This document shows positions 34,423 through 43,439 of a stretch of 58,911 bases of DNA, in pieces. The notes under the pieces are model-generated. The model saw nothing but the letters and a program-made list of their open reading frames with translations. It did no database searches and was not told the DNA's origin. How positions within the stretch are numbered: the stretch's first letter is position 1; the number at the start of each line of letters is the position of its first letter. The DNA comes from SURF-21 sp964510515 (lineage in GTDB: Bacteria; Actinomycetota; Geothermincolia; Geothermincolales; RBG-13-55-18). The translations under genes and the position numbers were made by a program. Where the stretch lies: assembly GCA_964510515.1 (NCBI GenBank), contig CAZEAU010000017.1:1-58911 (forward strand), given 5' to 3'.

Positions 34423-36027
34423 TCACTCGAAGCGCTCGTAGCGGGGCACCTCGGCGAGCTCGGGCCCCTTTTCCTCGCCCGCCTCGCGCAGCTTCTCCAC
34501 CCGGCGCAGGGCGCGCATCTGCTGCAGGAACCACTTAAAAGAGGTGTTGGCCTGCACGACCTCCCGCGCCCCCCGGGACATGCGCTTGCGCTTGCGCTCG
34601 CCCGCCTGCAGGGCGGCGGCAATGGCGTCCGCCGTCTCCGCGACGTCCAGCGGGTTCAGGGGGATGACCGCCCCGCGCATCTCCTGATAGGCCCCTGCCG
34701 TCACCGAGAGGATGATGATCCCGCTGCGGCGGTTGAGCACCGCTCCCTCCTTGCACACCAGGTTCATGCCGTCGATGATCGGGTTGACCAGCAGGGCGTC
34801 GAATTCCATCTGCGCCGCCACCGAGCGCGGGTAGTCGTCCCTGATCTCCAGGTGGATAGGCTCCCAGTCCACGTTGCCGTACTCGCGGTTGATGGCGTCG
34901 GCGGCCTCCTCTATGTCGCGCTGCAGGTCTCGGTACTCCCTGAGGTCGGAGCGGGAGGGGTAGAGGTAGTTCACGAAGAGTACTCGTCCCTGCCACTGCG
35001 GGTGGCGGCGCAGGAAGTGCTCGTATCCCTGCAGGCCGCGCAGGATGTTCTTCGAGGGCTCCACGCGGTCCACGCGCACCAGCAGCTTGCGCTCCCCGGC
35101 GAGCGCCCGCAGGCGGCGGCGGTGTTCCTCCACGTCCTTGCGCGCGGCGGTCTTCTCCAGGGCGTCGTGGTCGATGGAGATGGGATAGTGGCGCACGAAG
35201 GTGTCGCGCGAGCCGTGGCGCACCATGCGGCGTTTGGCGTTCACGGTGGCTCGCACCGCCTCACCCTCGCGGCAGCACTGCAGGAAATTATTGACATAGT
35301 GGGGGGTGTGGAAGCCGACGATGTCGTTGGCCAGCATCCCTTGCAGGAGCTCGCGGCGCATGGCCTGGGGAAGCAGGCGGAAGTAATCGGGCTGCGCCCA
35401 GGGGCAGTGGGTGAAGTGGTGGATGAGCACCTCCGGGGCCTTGCGGCGGATGTACTGGGCACAGAGGGCGAGGTGGTAGTCCTGGAGGAAGACGAGGGGC
35501 TTTTTATCGCTGGCGCGTATCTCGCGCACGATCTCGTCGGCGAAGAGGCGGTTGACCTTGCGGTAGCCGTTGCTCCAGGCCTCGTGCACCGCCTCGTCGA
35601 TGACCGGGCGCCGTACCATGTCGAAAAGGTAATGCTGCAGGGGCCAGAGGATGGAGTTACTGATGACGCTGTAGTACTGTTGGAAGTCCTTTTTGTCGGG
35701 GATGACGTACTTCACCCAGTACTGCGGCCTGTCGGGCGGCATGGCCAGGCGGCCGCGCGGAGCCTCGCGGGCCATGATCGCGTCCTCTTTGGTGCGCATG
35801 CTGGATATCCACACCGCATCGGTGGCGGTGAGGGCGGTGGACATGGCGGTGACCACGCCTCCGGCGCCGCGAAACGGCCTGATGGTGCCGTCCGCGCCGC
35901 GGCGGAACTCCACCGGCCCGCGGTTCGAGGCCACGATGACGAACTTGTCCTTGAGGTACTGGCGCACCTGGCGGGGGGTGATGGTCTCCAGGTCCAATTC
36001 GTCGAATTCGACACCTGTTCGCTCCAC
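34423..36027 (-). CDS. otsA: Alpha,alpha-trehalose-6-phosphate synthase (GT20)
   Basis: 534 residues, GT-B fold, family GT20. It joins glucose from a nucleotide sugar (UDP- or ADP/GDP-glucose) to glucose-6-phosphate. FVIVASNRGPVEFRRGADGT is the family's N-terminus. Further blocks are LVFLQDYHLALCAQYIRRKA, HHFTHCPWAQPDYFRLLP, VRVDRVEPSKNILRGLQGYE (the phosphate-binding Arg/Lys), and DALLVNPIIDGMNLVCKEGA. It is somewhat longer than E. coli OtsA (about 470). The phosphatase partner lies 5 kb away at 41196. The GTG start at 36027 has AAGGAG upstream. The 3' end is duplicated twice just downstream. Confidence 0.92.
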   Translation of the reverse strand: MERTGVEFDELDLETITPRQVRQYLKDKFVIVASNRGPVEFRRGADGTIRPFRGAGGVVTAMSTALTATDAVWISSMRTKEDAIMAREAPRGRLAMPPDRPQYWVKYVIPDKKDFQQYYSVISNSILWPLQHYLFDMVRRPVIDEAVHEAWSNGYRKVNRLFADEIVREIRASDKKPLVFLQDYHLALCAQYIRRKAPEVLIHHFTHCPWAQPDYFRLLPQAMRRELLQGMLANDIVGFHTPHYVNNFLQCCREGEAVRATVNAKRRMVRHGSRDTFVRHYPISIDHDALEKTAARKDVEEHRRRLRALAGERKLLVRVDRVEPSKNILRGLQGYEHFLRRHPQWQGRVLFVNYLYPSRSDLREYRDLQRDIEEAADAINREYGNVDWEPIHLEIRDDYPRSVAAQMEFDALLVNPIIDGMNLVCKEGAVLNRRSGIIILSVTAGAYQEMRGAVIPLNPLDVAETADAIAAALQAGERKRKRMSRGAREVVQANTSFKWFLQQMRALRRVEKLREAGEEKGPELAEVPRYERFE

Positions 36028-36683
36028 GCTGTCACTCCTTCCCTGAGGTCAGCCCCTTGCCATCCATAATAGCGCATGCAGCAACATGGCACTTCCGGAG
36101 TGGCACTTCTGGGGTCAACCCTCAAAAGGGACATTGGCTACCGAAGGGAGTAAGCGTGGTCTCAGCCCTTAAGGCTCGCCATATGCGAACCTGAAGCGAC
36201 TCCATTGCCGGCAACGCCGATCGCTTGCCACTTCCGGGGTGGCACTTCTGGGGTCAACCCTCAAAAGGGACACCAGCTGCCGAGTGGCACTTCTGGGGTC
36301 AACCCTCAAAAGGGACATTGGCTACCGAAGGGAGTAAGCGTGGTCTCAGCCCTTAAGGCTCGCCATATGCGAACCTGAAGCGGCTCCATTGCCGGCAACG
36401 CCGATCGCTCTCCCTTCCCGGCAGCGCCCTTGAGCCCCGGGAGTGGCACTTCCGGGGTCAACCCTTAAAAAGGACAAACATGGCGGCATAAGAGATGGCA
36501 CACTCCGGGGTTGACCCCGGAAAGGACAAGCGAGGTGACGTTATGGCACTTGCGAGGGTTGACCCCGGAAAGGACAAGCGGGGTGACGTTATGGCACTTG
36601 CGAGGGTTGACCCCGGAAAGGACAGAAAGGACAAGCGGGGTCTGCATCATTGCGCAGGCAGGAAGAGCCGCCGCCGCGGACCT
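36028..36683. repeat. Palindromic repeat cluster with a duplicated 180-bp unit
   Basis: About eight palindromic repeats. The segment 36106-36232 (containing GGCTACCGAAGGGAGTAAGC and CTCGCCATATGCGAACCTGA) recurs at 36287-36413. The last three repeats (36500-36625) are nearly identical head-to-tail units with the spacer AAGCGGGGTGACGTTATGGC. Confidence 0.88.
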
Positions 36684-37202
36684 CTAGCCCCAGCGGTCGT
36701 AGCGGACCACCTCGTCCAGGGGCTTGCGCCCGGGGCTCTCAGGCAGGACGGAAGGGTATCCCAGGGGGGTGAGGGCCACCACGCGCACGTCCGCGGGCAC
36801 GCCCAGGGCAGCGCGTATCCCATCTTCCTTGATCCATCCCACCCAGCAGGTTCCGAGGCCCTGGTTCCAGGCCTCCAGCATCAGTTGCTGCATGCTGATG
36901 CCGATGTCGAGCATGTAATAGGGTTGGCCGTTGACGTTTCCGGACTTCTCGGGGTCGGCACAGGCCACGATGAGCACCGGCGCCGATAGTATCGATTTCT
37001 GGATGGGGTTGCCCTCCAGGGTGTTGGCCACGGCCTCCTTCACGGCGGGGTCTCTGACCACGATGTAGGTCCAGCACTGCATGTTGGCCCACGAGGGGGC
37101 CAGGCGGGCCGCCTCCAACACCGCCTCGAGCTTGTCTTCCTCCACCGGACGGTCGCCGTACCTGCGAATGCTGCGCCTCTCCCCGAATATCTTCATGGCC
37201 AT
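36684..37202 (-). CDS. Nitroreductase-family FMN protein
   Basis: 172 residues from the ATG at 37202 (GGAAGGGGAT upstream); an ATG 18 nt earlier is in frame but has its purine-rich stretch too close. Family features are the Arg-rich N-terminus GERRSIRRYGDRPVEEDKLE (FMN phosphate), RLAPSWANMQCWTYIVVRDP, and LMLEAWNQGLGTCWVGWIKE near the flavin. It is shorter than classical NfsA/NfsB and resembles the small nitroreductases common in anaerobes. These proteins use NAD(P)H to reduce quinones, nitro groups or enoates; the real substrate is unknown. It is monocistronic. Confidence 0.87.
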   Translation of the reverse strand: MAMKIFGERRSIRRYGDRPVEEDKLEAVLEAARLAPSWANMQCWTYIVVRDPAVKEAVANTLEGNPIQKSILSAPVLIVACADPEKSGNVNGQPYYMLDIGISMQQLMLEAWNQGLGTCWVGWIKEDGIRAALGVPADVRVVALTPLGYPSVLPESPGRKPLDEVVRYDRWG

Positions 37203-37997
37203 GTGATTATCCCCTTCCATCCTCTCTGCGGGCGCGAATTCCCCCTCAAGGGCAAGTTAACATATCCGCCGGGCAGACTGAAGGGCTGCCGGGCGGCGGG
37301 CGGGAGGGGATGGAGGGTTGACCATGGCGGGGCCCACGGCGGCGGGAGGGGATGAGGGACAGGCCTGTCGGGGGCCCGGGAGGGTGAGCTGACGAATGAC
37401 GGGCGCCGCCGCCTCGCCGCCCCCCTTGCGTCCCTTCTGGGGTCAACCCTCGCAAGTGCCATAACGAACCTCGCTCAATGTCCCTTCTGGGGTCAACCCA
37501 GGAAAGTGCCACTGGTCTCCACGGCGGCGGGAGGGGATAGAGGGTTGACCATGGTGGGGCCCGCGGCGGCGGGAGGGGATGATGGGCAAGCCCACCTGGG
37601 GTCCGGAGGGTGAGCTGACGAATGGCGGGCGCCGCCGCCTCGCCGCCCCCCTTGCGTCCCTTCTGGGGTCAACCCTCGCAAGTGCCATAACGAACCTCGC
37701 TCAATGTTCCTTCTGGGGTCAACCCTGGGTTGTGCCATACGCGCCTTAGATGATGTTCCTTCCGGGATCTACCATCGGATTTGTTCAACCCCGGAGGGCG
37801 CAATCGATAGCGTTTCTTGATGATGTCCCTTTCGAGGGTTGACCCCGGAAGTGCCACCGGAAGTGCTATGGCGATTGTTGGGGTTGACCCCAGAAGTGCC
37901 ACCGGAAGTGCTATGGCGATTGTTGGGGTTGACCCCGGAAGTGCCAACAACTAGTGTCCCTTTCGGGGGTTGACCCCGGAAGTGCCATGAAATTGCG
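37203..37997. repeat. Duplicated 225-bp segment and palindromic repeat cluster
   Basis: 37297-37510 and 37523-37740 are near copies, each with GGCGGGAGGGGATGGAGGGT, CGAATGACGGGCGCCGCCGC, then two palindromic repeats. From 37830 to 37987, five palindromic repeats alternate with CCGGAAGTGCTATGGCGATT, which occurs twice. No gene is supported. Confidence 0.87.
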
Positions 37998-38048
37998 GTG
38001 GAGGCGGGAAAGAGGAGAGACGCGGGAGCGGATAAAGGAAGGACGCAT

Positions 38049-39296
38049 ATGCTGCCCCTGGTACCGGTGCAGGCAAAGAACATCGACCAATACCGCGGCA
38101 TCGCCGGCGACGAGGAGATAGAGGAGATACGCCGCCTGGCGGAGGGCCTGCGCGGCGCCCGCGTGGCGCACATCAACAGCACCGCGCACGGCGGCGGGGT
38201 GGCCGAGCTGCTCTATACCCTGGTCCCCCTCATGAACAGCGTGGGCCTGCAGGCGGAGTGGCGCCTGCTGCGGGGGGACGCCGATTTCTTCACCATCACC
38301 AAGCTCTATCACAATGTCCTGCAGGGCATGGACATCCCCGTCACCGACGAGGTGAAGCTCAAGTACCTCCAGGCGTGCGACGAAAACGCCTCGGATTGCG
38401 ACCAGGAATACGATTTCGTCATCGTGCACGACCCCCAGCCCTGCGCCATGATAGCCGCGCTGGAGGGCTCGCCGGCGCGCAGGGGCAAGTGGATATGGCG
38501 CTGCCACATCGACACCACCTACGCGCAGGACGACGCCTGGGAATTCCTCAAACCCTACATCGAGCGCTATGACGGGGCTATCTTCACCATGGAGGAGTAC
38601 ATTAAGTCACCCCTCGAGGTGCCCCACCTGGCCTTCATCCCGCCGTCGATCGACCCCTTGAGCGCCAAGAACATCATCCCGGAAAAGAGGGTGCAGTCGG
38701 ACGTCGCCCGCCGCTATGGCGTCGACGAGAACCGGCCCATCATGCTGCAGGTGTCGCGTTTCGACCCCTGGAAGGACCCCCTGGGACTGGTGGACTGCTA
38801 CCGCGAGGTCAAGCGGCAGCGCCACGACCTGCAGCTGGTGTACTGCGCCAGCATGGCCGATGACGACCCGGAGGGGTGGCACTACTACGAGAAGACCTTC
38901 AACTATGCGGACGGGGACCCGGATATCTTCCTGCTCTCAAACCAGCAGGGGGTGGGCAACGTGGAGGTGAGCGCCTTCCAGGCCATGGCCACGGTGGTGC
39001 TGCAGAAGTCGCTGCGCGAGGGCTTCGGGCTCACGGTGGCCGAGGCCATGTGGAAGCGCAAGCCGGTGGTGGCGGGTGCGGTGGGCGGCATCAAGCTGCA
39101 GATCGACGACGGGGTGAACGGCTTCCTCATCAACCACATCGAGGAGGCGGCGGAGAAGGTGAGCCTGCTGCTGGAGAGCCCGGCCACGGCCCAACGCATG
39201 GGTGAGGCTGGGCACGACAAGGTGCGGCGCAGTTTCCTCTCCACCCGCCACCTCCTGGACTACCTGCGCTTTTTCCACGCCCTGATGCAGGCGTAG
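38049..39296 (+). CDS. treT: Trehalose synthase, GT4 glycosyltransferase (TreT type)
   Basis: 415 residues, GT-B fold of family GT4. TreT-type enzymes form trehalose from a nucleotide-activated glucose and free glucose in one step. Characteristic stretches are VAHINSTAHGGGVAELLYTL (near residues 38-57), DFVIVHDPQPCAMIAALEGS, WRCHIDTTYAQDDAWEFLKP, LQVSRFDPWKDPLGLVDCYR, and the C-terminal EGFGLTVAEAMWKRKPVVAG with the E-x7-E type nucleotide-binding motif. The ATG at 38049 has AAGGAAGGA 7 nt upstream; the frame extends to 37998 without a better start. With otsA and otsB nearby, the cell appears to have two routes to trehalose. Confidence 0.87.
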   Translation: MLPLVPVQAKNIDQYRGIAGDEEIEEIRRLAEGLRGARVAHINSTAHGGGVAELLYTLVPLMNSVGLQAEWRLLRGDADFFTITKLYHNVLQGMDIPVTDEVKLKYLQACDENASDCDQEYDFVIVHDPQPCAMIAALEGSPARRGKWIWRCHIDTTYAQDDAWEFLKPYIERYDGAIFTMEEYIKSPLEVPHLAFIPPSIDPLSAKNIIPEKRVQSDVARRYGVDENRPIMLQVSRFDPWKDPLGLVDCYREVKRQRHDLQLVYCASMADDDPEGWHYYEKTFNYADGDPDIFLLSNQQGVGNVEVSAFQAMATVVLQKSLREGFGLTVAEAMWKRKPVVAGAVGGIKLQIDDGVNGFLINHIEEAAEKVSLLLESPATAQRMGEAGHDKVRRSFLSTRHLLDYLRFFHALMQA

Positions 39297-39690
39297 CCTT
39301 CTCTTGATCAAGCCTGTTGATTATGCCTCTCGATCACGCCTTTTGATTATGCTTCTCGAGTATGCCTCTTGATCACGCCTTTTAATTATGCCTGTTGATT
39401 ATGCACGGAGAGGTCGTCGCCCGCTTAAGCCGCTCAAGCGGAGAGGTTGTTGCCCGGTTAAGCCGGTCAAGCGGAGAGAGGGGGAGGAGATGATGGCGAT
39501 GGCGATAGGGTTTATCACCCCGCGCTTGCCGCTGGTCCTGGGGGCGGGCGCCGTGCGCGCGGAGAGGTCGGCGCCCGGTTAAGCCGGTCAAGCGGAGAGA
39601 GGGGGAGGAGATGATGGCGATGGCGATAGGGTTTATCACCCCGCGCTTGCCGCTGGTCCTGGGGGCGGGCGCCGTGCGTGCGGCTCTGCC
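39297..39690. repeat. Short-unit array (19-20 bp) followed by a 120-bp direct duplication
   Basis: 39303-39405 is an array of units such as TTGATTATGCCTCTCGATCA and CGCCTTTTGATTATGC. Then CGGTTAAGCCGGTCAAGCGG with GATGGCGATGGCGATAGGGT occurs twice (39457-39563 and 39576-39680). There is no gene; 39691-39968 also holds nothing recognisable. Confidence 0.85.
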
Positions 39691-39968
39691 GGACGGGGCC
39701 TTCCCGGGCGTCCGGTGCAGGGGAGGGATTACCGCATTTCGCGCGAGGGCGGGAATGCGGCATTCTATTCGAAAACTGAAGGTCCGTGTTTCCGTATTCC
39801 GTGCGGGTACGGGGATGCGCCCCGGCGCCCCGTGAGTTGATGCCCCGCAGCGTAACCGCCGAGATATCCCATGGTGTATCATGGGGCGAAGCCCGCCAGC
39901 CTGGAGCCGGGCGCGCAGGCGTAAAACGGGTAGCGGGTGCCGCCGGGAAAGAGGAGAGCGGAGTCGCT

Positions 39969-40700
39969 TTGGTCGCTGCGGAAGACAACGGAAAAGACCT
40001 GATCACCTTCAGTGGGGTATGCAAGACCTATCCCATGGGGGAGCTGGAGGTGCGGGCGCTGCGCGACGTGGACTTGACCATCAAGGAGGGGGAGTTCATC
40101 GTCATCCTGGGTCCGAGCGGCTCGGGGAAGACGACCCTGCTCAACCTCATCGGGGGCATGGACACCGTCAGCTGCGGGCGGCTCACCGTGAACGGGCAGG
40201 ACATCTCCAACCTGGACGGCAAGGGGCTGACCGACTACCGGCGCACGCAGATCGGCTTCATCTTCCAGTTCTTCAACCTCATCCCCACCCTCACCGCGCT
40301 GGAGAACGTCGAGTTCGCCCTGGAGCTGGTGGAGAAGGACACGCGCGACAAGTCCATGCGCGCCCTGGAGATGGTGGGGCTCGCTGATCGTGCCGACCAT
40401 TTCCCCAGCCAGCTCTCCGGTGGCGAGCAGCAGCGCGTGGCCATCGCCCGCGCCATTTGTAAGGCCCCGCCCATCCTCCTCTGTGACGAGCCCACTGGCG
40501 AGCTGGACTACGAGACGGGGAAGAACGTGCTCAAGGTGATGCAGAGGATCAACCGCGAGGAGAAGCAGACCATTATCCTCGTCACCCACAACTCGGCCAT
40601 CGCCGAGATGTCCGACCGCACCGTCCGCCTGCACAGCGGCGAGGTCGCCGAGGTGGCCAGGATAGAGAACCCCAAGGATGCCGAGGAGCTCGTCTGGTAG
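39969..40700 (+). CDS. ABC transporter ATP-binding protein (LolD/MacB family)
   Basis: 243 residues if the TTG at 39969 is the start (GAGGAG upstream, spacing somewhat long); the frame is open to 39786 and the true start is uncertain. Walker A is ILGPSGSGKTTLLNL, the Q-loop IGFIFQFFNLIPTLTALENV, the signature LSGGEQQRVAIARAI, Walker B ILLCDEPTGELD and the H-loop IILVTHNSA. The family drives FtsX/MacB-like permeases (lipoprotein release, peptide export). No permease gene is beside it in this window, so it is an orphan here. Repeats follow the stop directly. Confidence 0.88.
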   Translation: MVAAEDNGKDLITFSGVCKTYPMGELEVRALRDVDLTIKEGEFIVILGPSGSGKTTLLNLIGGMDTVSCGRLTVNGQDISNLDGKGLTDYRRTQIGFIFQFFNLIPTLTALENVEFALELVEKDTRDKSMRALEMVGLADRADHFPSQLSGGEQQRVAIARAICKAPPILLCDEPTGELDYETGKNVLKVMQRINREEKQTIILVTHNSAIAEMSDRTVRLHSGEVAEVARIENPKDAEELVW

Positions 40701-41195
40701 CGTCCCTTCCGGGGTCAACCCTCGAAAGTGCCATACGCGCCTTGGATGATGTACATTCCGTGTCCCTTTTGGGGTCAACCCAGGAAAGTGCCAAACATAC
40801 CATTCCCGGTTTCCCTTCCGGGGATTAACTCCAAGGGTCACCCGTTCCGCTCCCGACGTCCCTTTTGGGGTCAACCCAGAGTTGTGCCATACGCGCCTTG
40901 GATGATGTTCCTTCCGGTTCCTTCCGGGGTCTACCATCGGATTTGTTCAACCCCGGAGTGTGCAATCGATAGCGTTTCTTGATTATGTCCCTTCCGGGGG
41001 CTGGCTTCGGAAAGTGCTACAAAGTATCTTCGAGGGCTGGCTTTGGAAGTGTTATGGCGATTGTTGGGGTTGACCCCAGAAGTGCCATACGCGCCTTGGG
41101 TTATGTCCCTTTCAAGGGTTGACCCCAGAAGTGCCACCGGAAGTGTTATGGCGATTGTTGGGGTTGACCCCGGAAGTGCCACCGGAAGTGCCAGG
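40701..41195. repeat. Palindromic repeat cluster
   Basis: About eight copies, several sharing spacers with the clusters at 37.7 and 45.8 kb (GTGCCATACGCGCCTTGGAT, GTGTTATGGCGATTGTTGGG, CCATCGGATTTGTTCAACCC). The last copy ends 4 bp from the stop codon of otsB. Confidence 0.88.
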
Positions 41196-41969
41196 TTACA
41201 GCTGGGAGAGGAGGTCCAGGAGGCCGCCGGGACCGTCCACGGTGAGGTCGGCCACCGCCTCCAGCTCTATGGGCACCTCGGGCGAAAGCACGGCGATGGC
41301 TATGCCCTCGAAGCCGCCCTCCTTCATCATATAGCGCAAGCCGCGAAAGGCGTCCACGTCGGTGAGGTCGTCGCCGGCGTAAAGGGCGCGCTTCAGCCTC
41401 CAGGCGGCGGCGAGGCGGATAAGCACCGTGCCCTTGTCGATGTCCACCGGCGGGCGCAGCTCCACGGACATCCTGCCGCGCCGCGCCTTCAGGCCCAGCT
41501 TGACGGCCAGACTCTCCACCAGGTGCAGGGCCGGGTCCTCCTCGTCGGGCACCTCGCGGAAGCGCAGGGAGACCGAGACCAGCCTGTCCTCGATGGTCAC
41601 GCCGGCGAGGTTGGGGAGGGCCTCGGCAAGCTCGGAGCGCGCCCGCTCAAGCGCGGGGATATGGGGCAGGACCTCGGGGTCAATGCGCGGTTCGTCCTCC
41701 ATCCATTCCATGCCGTGCGCCCCGACGTAGTTGATGTGGCGGAGGCCCACCAAGGCGGCCAGGTCCGCCACGCGGCGCCCGGACATCACGCACAGGGGAT
41801 AACGGCGCGCGAGCCCGGGAAGGAGTTCGGCAGCGCGAGGGAGCAGCCTGGCGCCCCCCGCCGTGGTAGCCGTTTCCCCGATGGTGCCTTCGAAGTCCAG
41901 GAAAATGCCGGAGCGGCGGGGGTCCTCCTTGAAGCGGGAGACCCACTCCCACTGCCGCGACGGGGTCAT
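41196..41969 (-). CDS. otsB: Trehalose-6-phosphate phosphatase (HAD superfamily) with an altered catalytic motif
   Basis: 257 residues. It should remove phosphate from the OtsA product. HAD motif I, normally DxDGT, reads D25-F-E27-G-T. The nucleophile D25 is present but the general acid/base Asp is a Glu. Motif II is VMSGRRVADL (Ser/Thr-Arg form of the TPP family), GAHGMEW is family-typical, and ALYAGDDLTDVDAFR is motif IV. The ATG at 41969 follows AAGGAGG. The Glu substitution could slow or abolish turnover or give a trapped phosphoenzyme, but the other motifs are well kept, so the protein is probably still selected. It lies 5 kb from otsA, on the same strand. Confidence 0.9.
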   Translation of the reverse strand: MTPSRQWEWVSRFKEDPRRSGIFLDFEGTIGETATTAGGARLLPRAAELLPGLARRYPLCVMSGRRVADLAALVGLRHINYVGAHGMEWMEDEPRIDPEVLPHIPALERARSELAEALPNLAGVTIEDRLVSVSLRFREVPDEEDPALHLVESLAVKLGLKARRGRMSVELRPPVDIDKGTVLIRLAAAWRLKRALYAGDDLTDVDAFRGLRYMMKEGGFEGIAIAVLSPEVPIELEAVADLTVDGPGGLLDLLSQL

Positions 41970-42627
41970 GATCGCCTCCTTCTCTTAACTGCGTTGTCGT
42001 TCACGTCGTTATCGTTCACGTCCGCATACGAGAGGTCCGGTCCGTTGGCGCTCACGTCTGCTTCCCCCTCGACAACAAGTCGCCCCTCACGTCCGCCTCC
42101 TCGACTTCGCTGCTCCGTCCCTCACGCCCGTTCCCCCCTCGGCTTCGCTGCGCCGCCCTAAACGTCCCCTTCAACAACAAGCCGCCCCTCACGTCCGCAT
42201 ACGAGAGGTCCGGTCCGTTGGCGCTCACGTCCGCTTCCCCCTCGACAACAAGCCGCCCCTCACGTCCGCCTCCTCGGCTTCGCTGCGCCGCCCTAAACGT
42301 CCCCTTCAACAACAAGCCGCCCCTCANNNNNNNNNNNNNNNNNNNNNNNNNNNNNNNNNNNNNNNNNNNNNNNNNNNNNNNNNNNNNNNNNNNNNNNNNN
42401 NNNNNNNNNNNNNNNNNNNNNNNNNNCGCTTCCCCCTCGACAACAAGCCGCCCCTCACGTCCGCCTCCTCGGCTTCGCTGCTCCGTCCCTCACGCCCGTT
42501 CCCCCCTCGGCTTCGCTGCGCCGCCCTAAACGTCCCCTTCAACAACAAGCCGCCCCTCACGTCCGCATACGAGAGGTCCGGTCCGTTGGCGCTCACGTCC
42601 GCTTCCCCCTCGACAACAAGCCGCCCC
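41970..42627. repeat. Tandem array of about 180-bp units interrupted by an assembly gap
   Basis: Units contain CGAGAGGTCCGGTCCGTTGG, CCCCTCGACAACAAGCCGCC, CCTCGGCTTCGCTGCGCCGC and AACGTCCCCTTCAACAACAA. At least three copies are visible, and 100 N at 42327-42426 stand inside the array, so its true length is unknown. The open minus-strand frames crossing it are a product of the periodicity. Confidence 0.9.
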
Positions 42628-43437
42628 TCACACCCGTCTCCACCTCGACAGCAATCCCCTACGCCTGCGGGCGCTGCGGCCTTTCTCCGCGGCAACGGTG
42701 TGCAGCAGCGGCTCTCCCGCCAGCACCCGCTCGGGGTTGACCTCGAGGAGCAAGCGCGCCGTGTCCGCGCCGAACTTATGCGTGACGATGCGCGCCGCCC
42801 CCGAGAGGTCGGGGCCGCGCCTGTTCAAGGCGTGGGCATCCGAGGCCAGCAGGCGTGCCGTGCCCTCGGCCAGAAGAGAAAAGGCGCAGCGCATGGCGGC
42901 CTTCCCGTACAGGCCCTCCAGGCTGCCGCTGTTCACCTGCAGCTCCACCCCCCGCTCCGCGAAAGCCCTTATCTCATCCGGCCTGGCCGCGAGGTAGCGG
43001 TTGCGTTCCGGGTGGGCGAGGATAGGGACGAAACCGCGCAGCTGCAGCTGAAATAGGGTATCGGCGGTGCAGGCGGGCATGTCTATGAGGGGAAGGTCGC
43101 ACAACAGGTATTTATTGCCATACCCCAGGGTGAGGCGGTACAAGTCGGCCCCCTCCCTGGCCAGGCGCAGGAGGCCGGGGTTGATGCGCACCTCCATCCC
43201 CCCGACCAGCTCCAGGGGGATGCCCGCGGAGCGCAGGAGTGCATCGTGGCTACTAACCGCCGCCGCCGTTTCCTCCGGGTCGAGGCCGGGGCTGTCCGGG
43301 TCGTAGTGCGGGGTGGCGGCCATGCGGACGGTTCCGCCGGCTGCCGCGGCACGGGCCATGTCCAGGAACTCGGCGACGTCCGAGGCGCCGTCGTCGTAAC
43401 CTGGAAGTATATGGGAATGTAGGTCGGTAAAGGGCAA
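42628..43437 (-). CDS. PHP-domain tyrosine-protein phosphatase, CpsB/YwqE type
   Basis: 269 residues. Such enzymes are metal-dependent phosphatases that dephosphorylate bacterial tyrosine kinases controlling capsule or exopolysaccharide export. Metal-binding motifs are DLHSHILPGYDDGAS (5-19), ATPHY (39-43), Glu in VGGMEVRINP, HPERN and SDAHALNRRGP. The TTG start at 43437 is 2 bp after the epimerase stop, with GGAGGTAG overlapping that stop, so the two genes are translationally coupled. The C-terminus is Arg-rich. No cognate BY-kinase gene is in the window. Confidence 0.88.
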   Translation of the reverse strand: MPFTDLHSHILPGYDDGASDVAEFLDMARAAAAGGTVRMAATPHYDPDSPGLDPEETAAAVSSHDALLRSAGIPLELVGGMEVRINPGLLRLAREGADLYRLTLGYGNKYLLCDLPLIDMPACTADTLFQLQLRGFVPILAHPERNRYLAARPDEIRAFAERGVELQVNSGSLEGLYGKAAMRCAFSLLAEGTARLLASDAHALNRRGPDLSGAARIVTHKFGADTARLLLEVNPERVLAGEPLLHTVAAEKGRSARRRRGLLSRWRRV

Positions 43438-43439
43438 GG

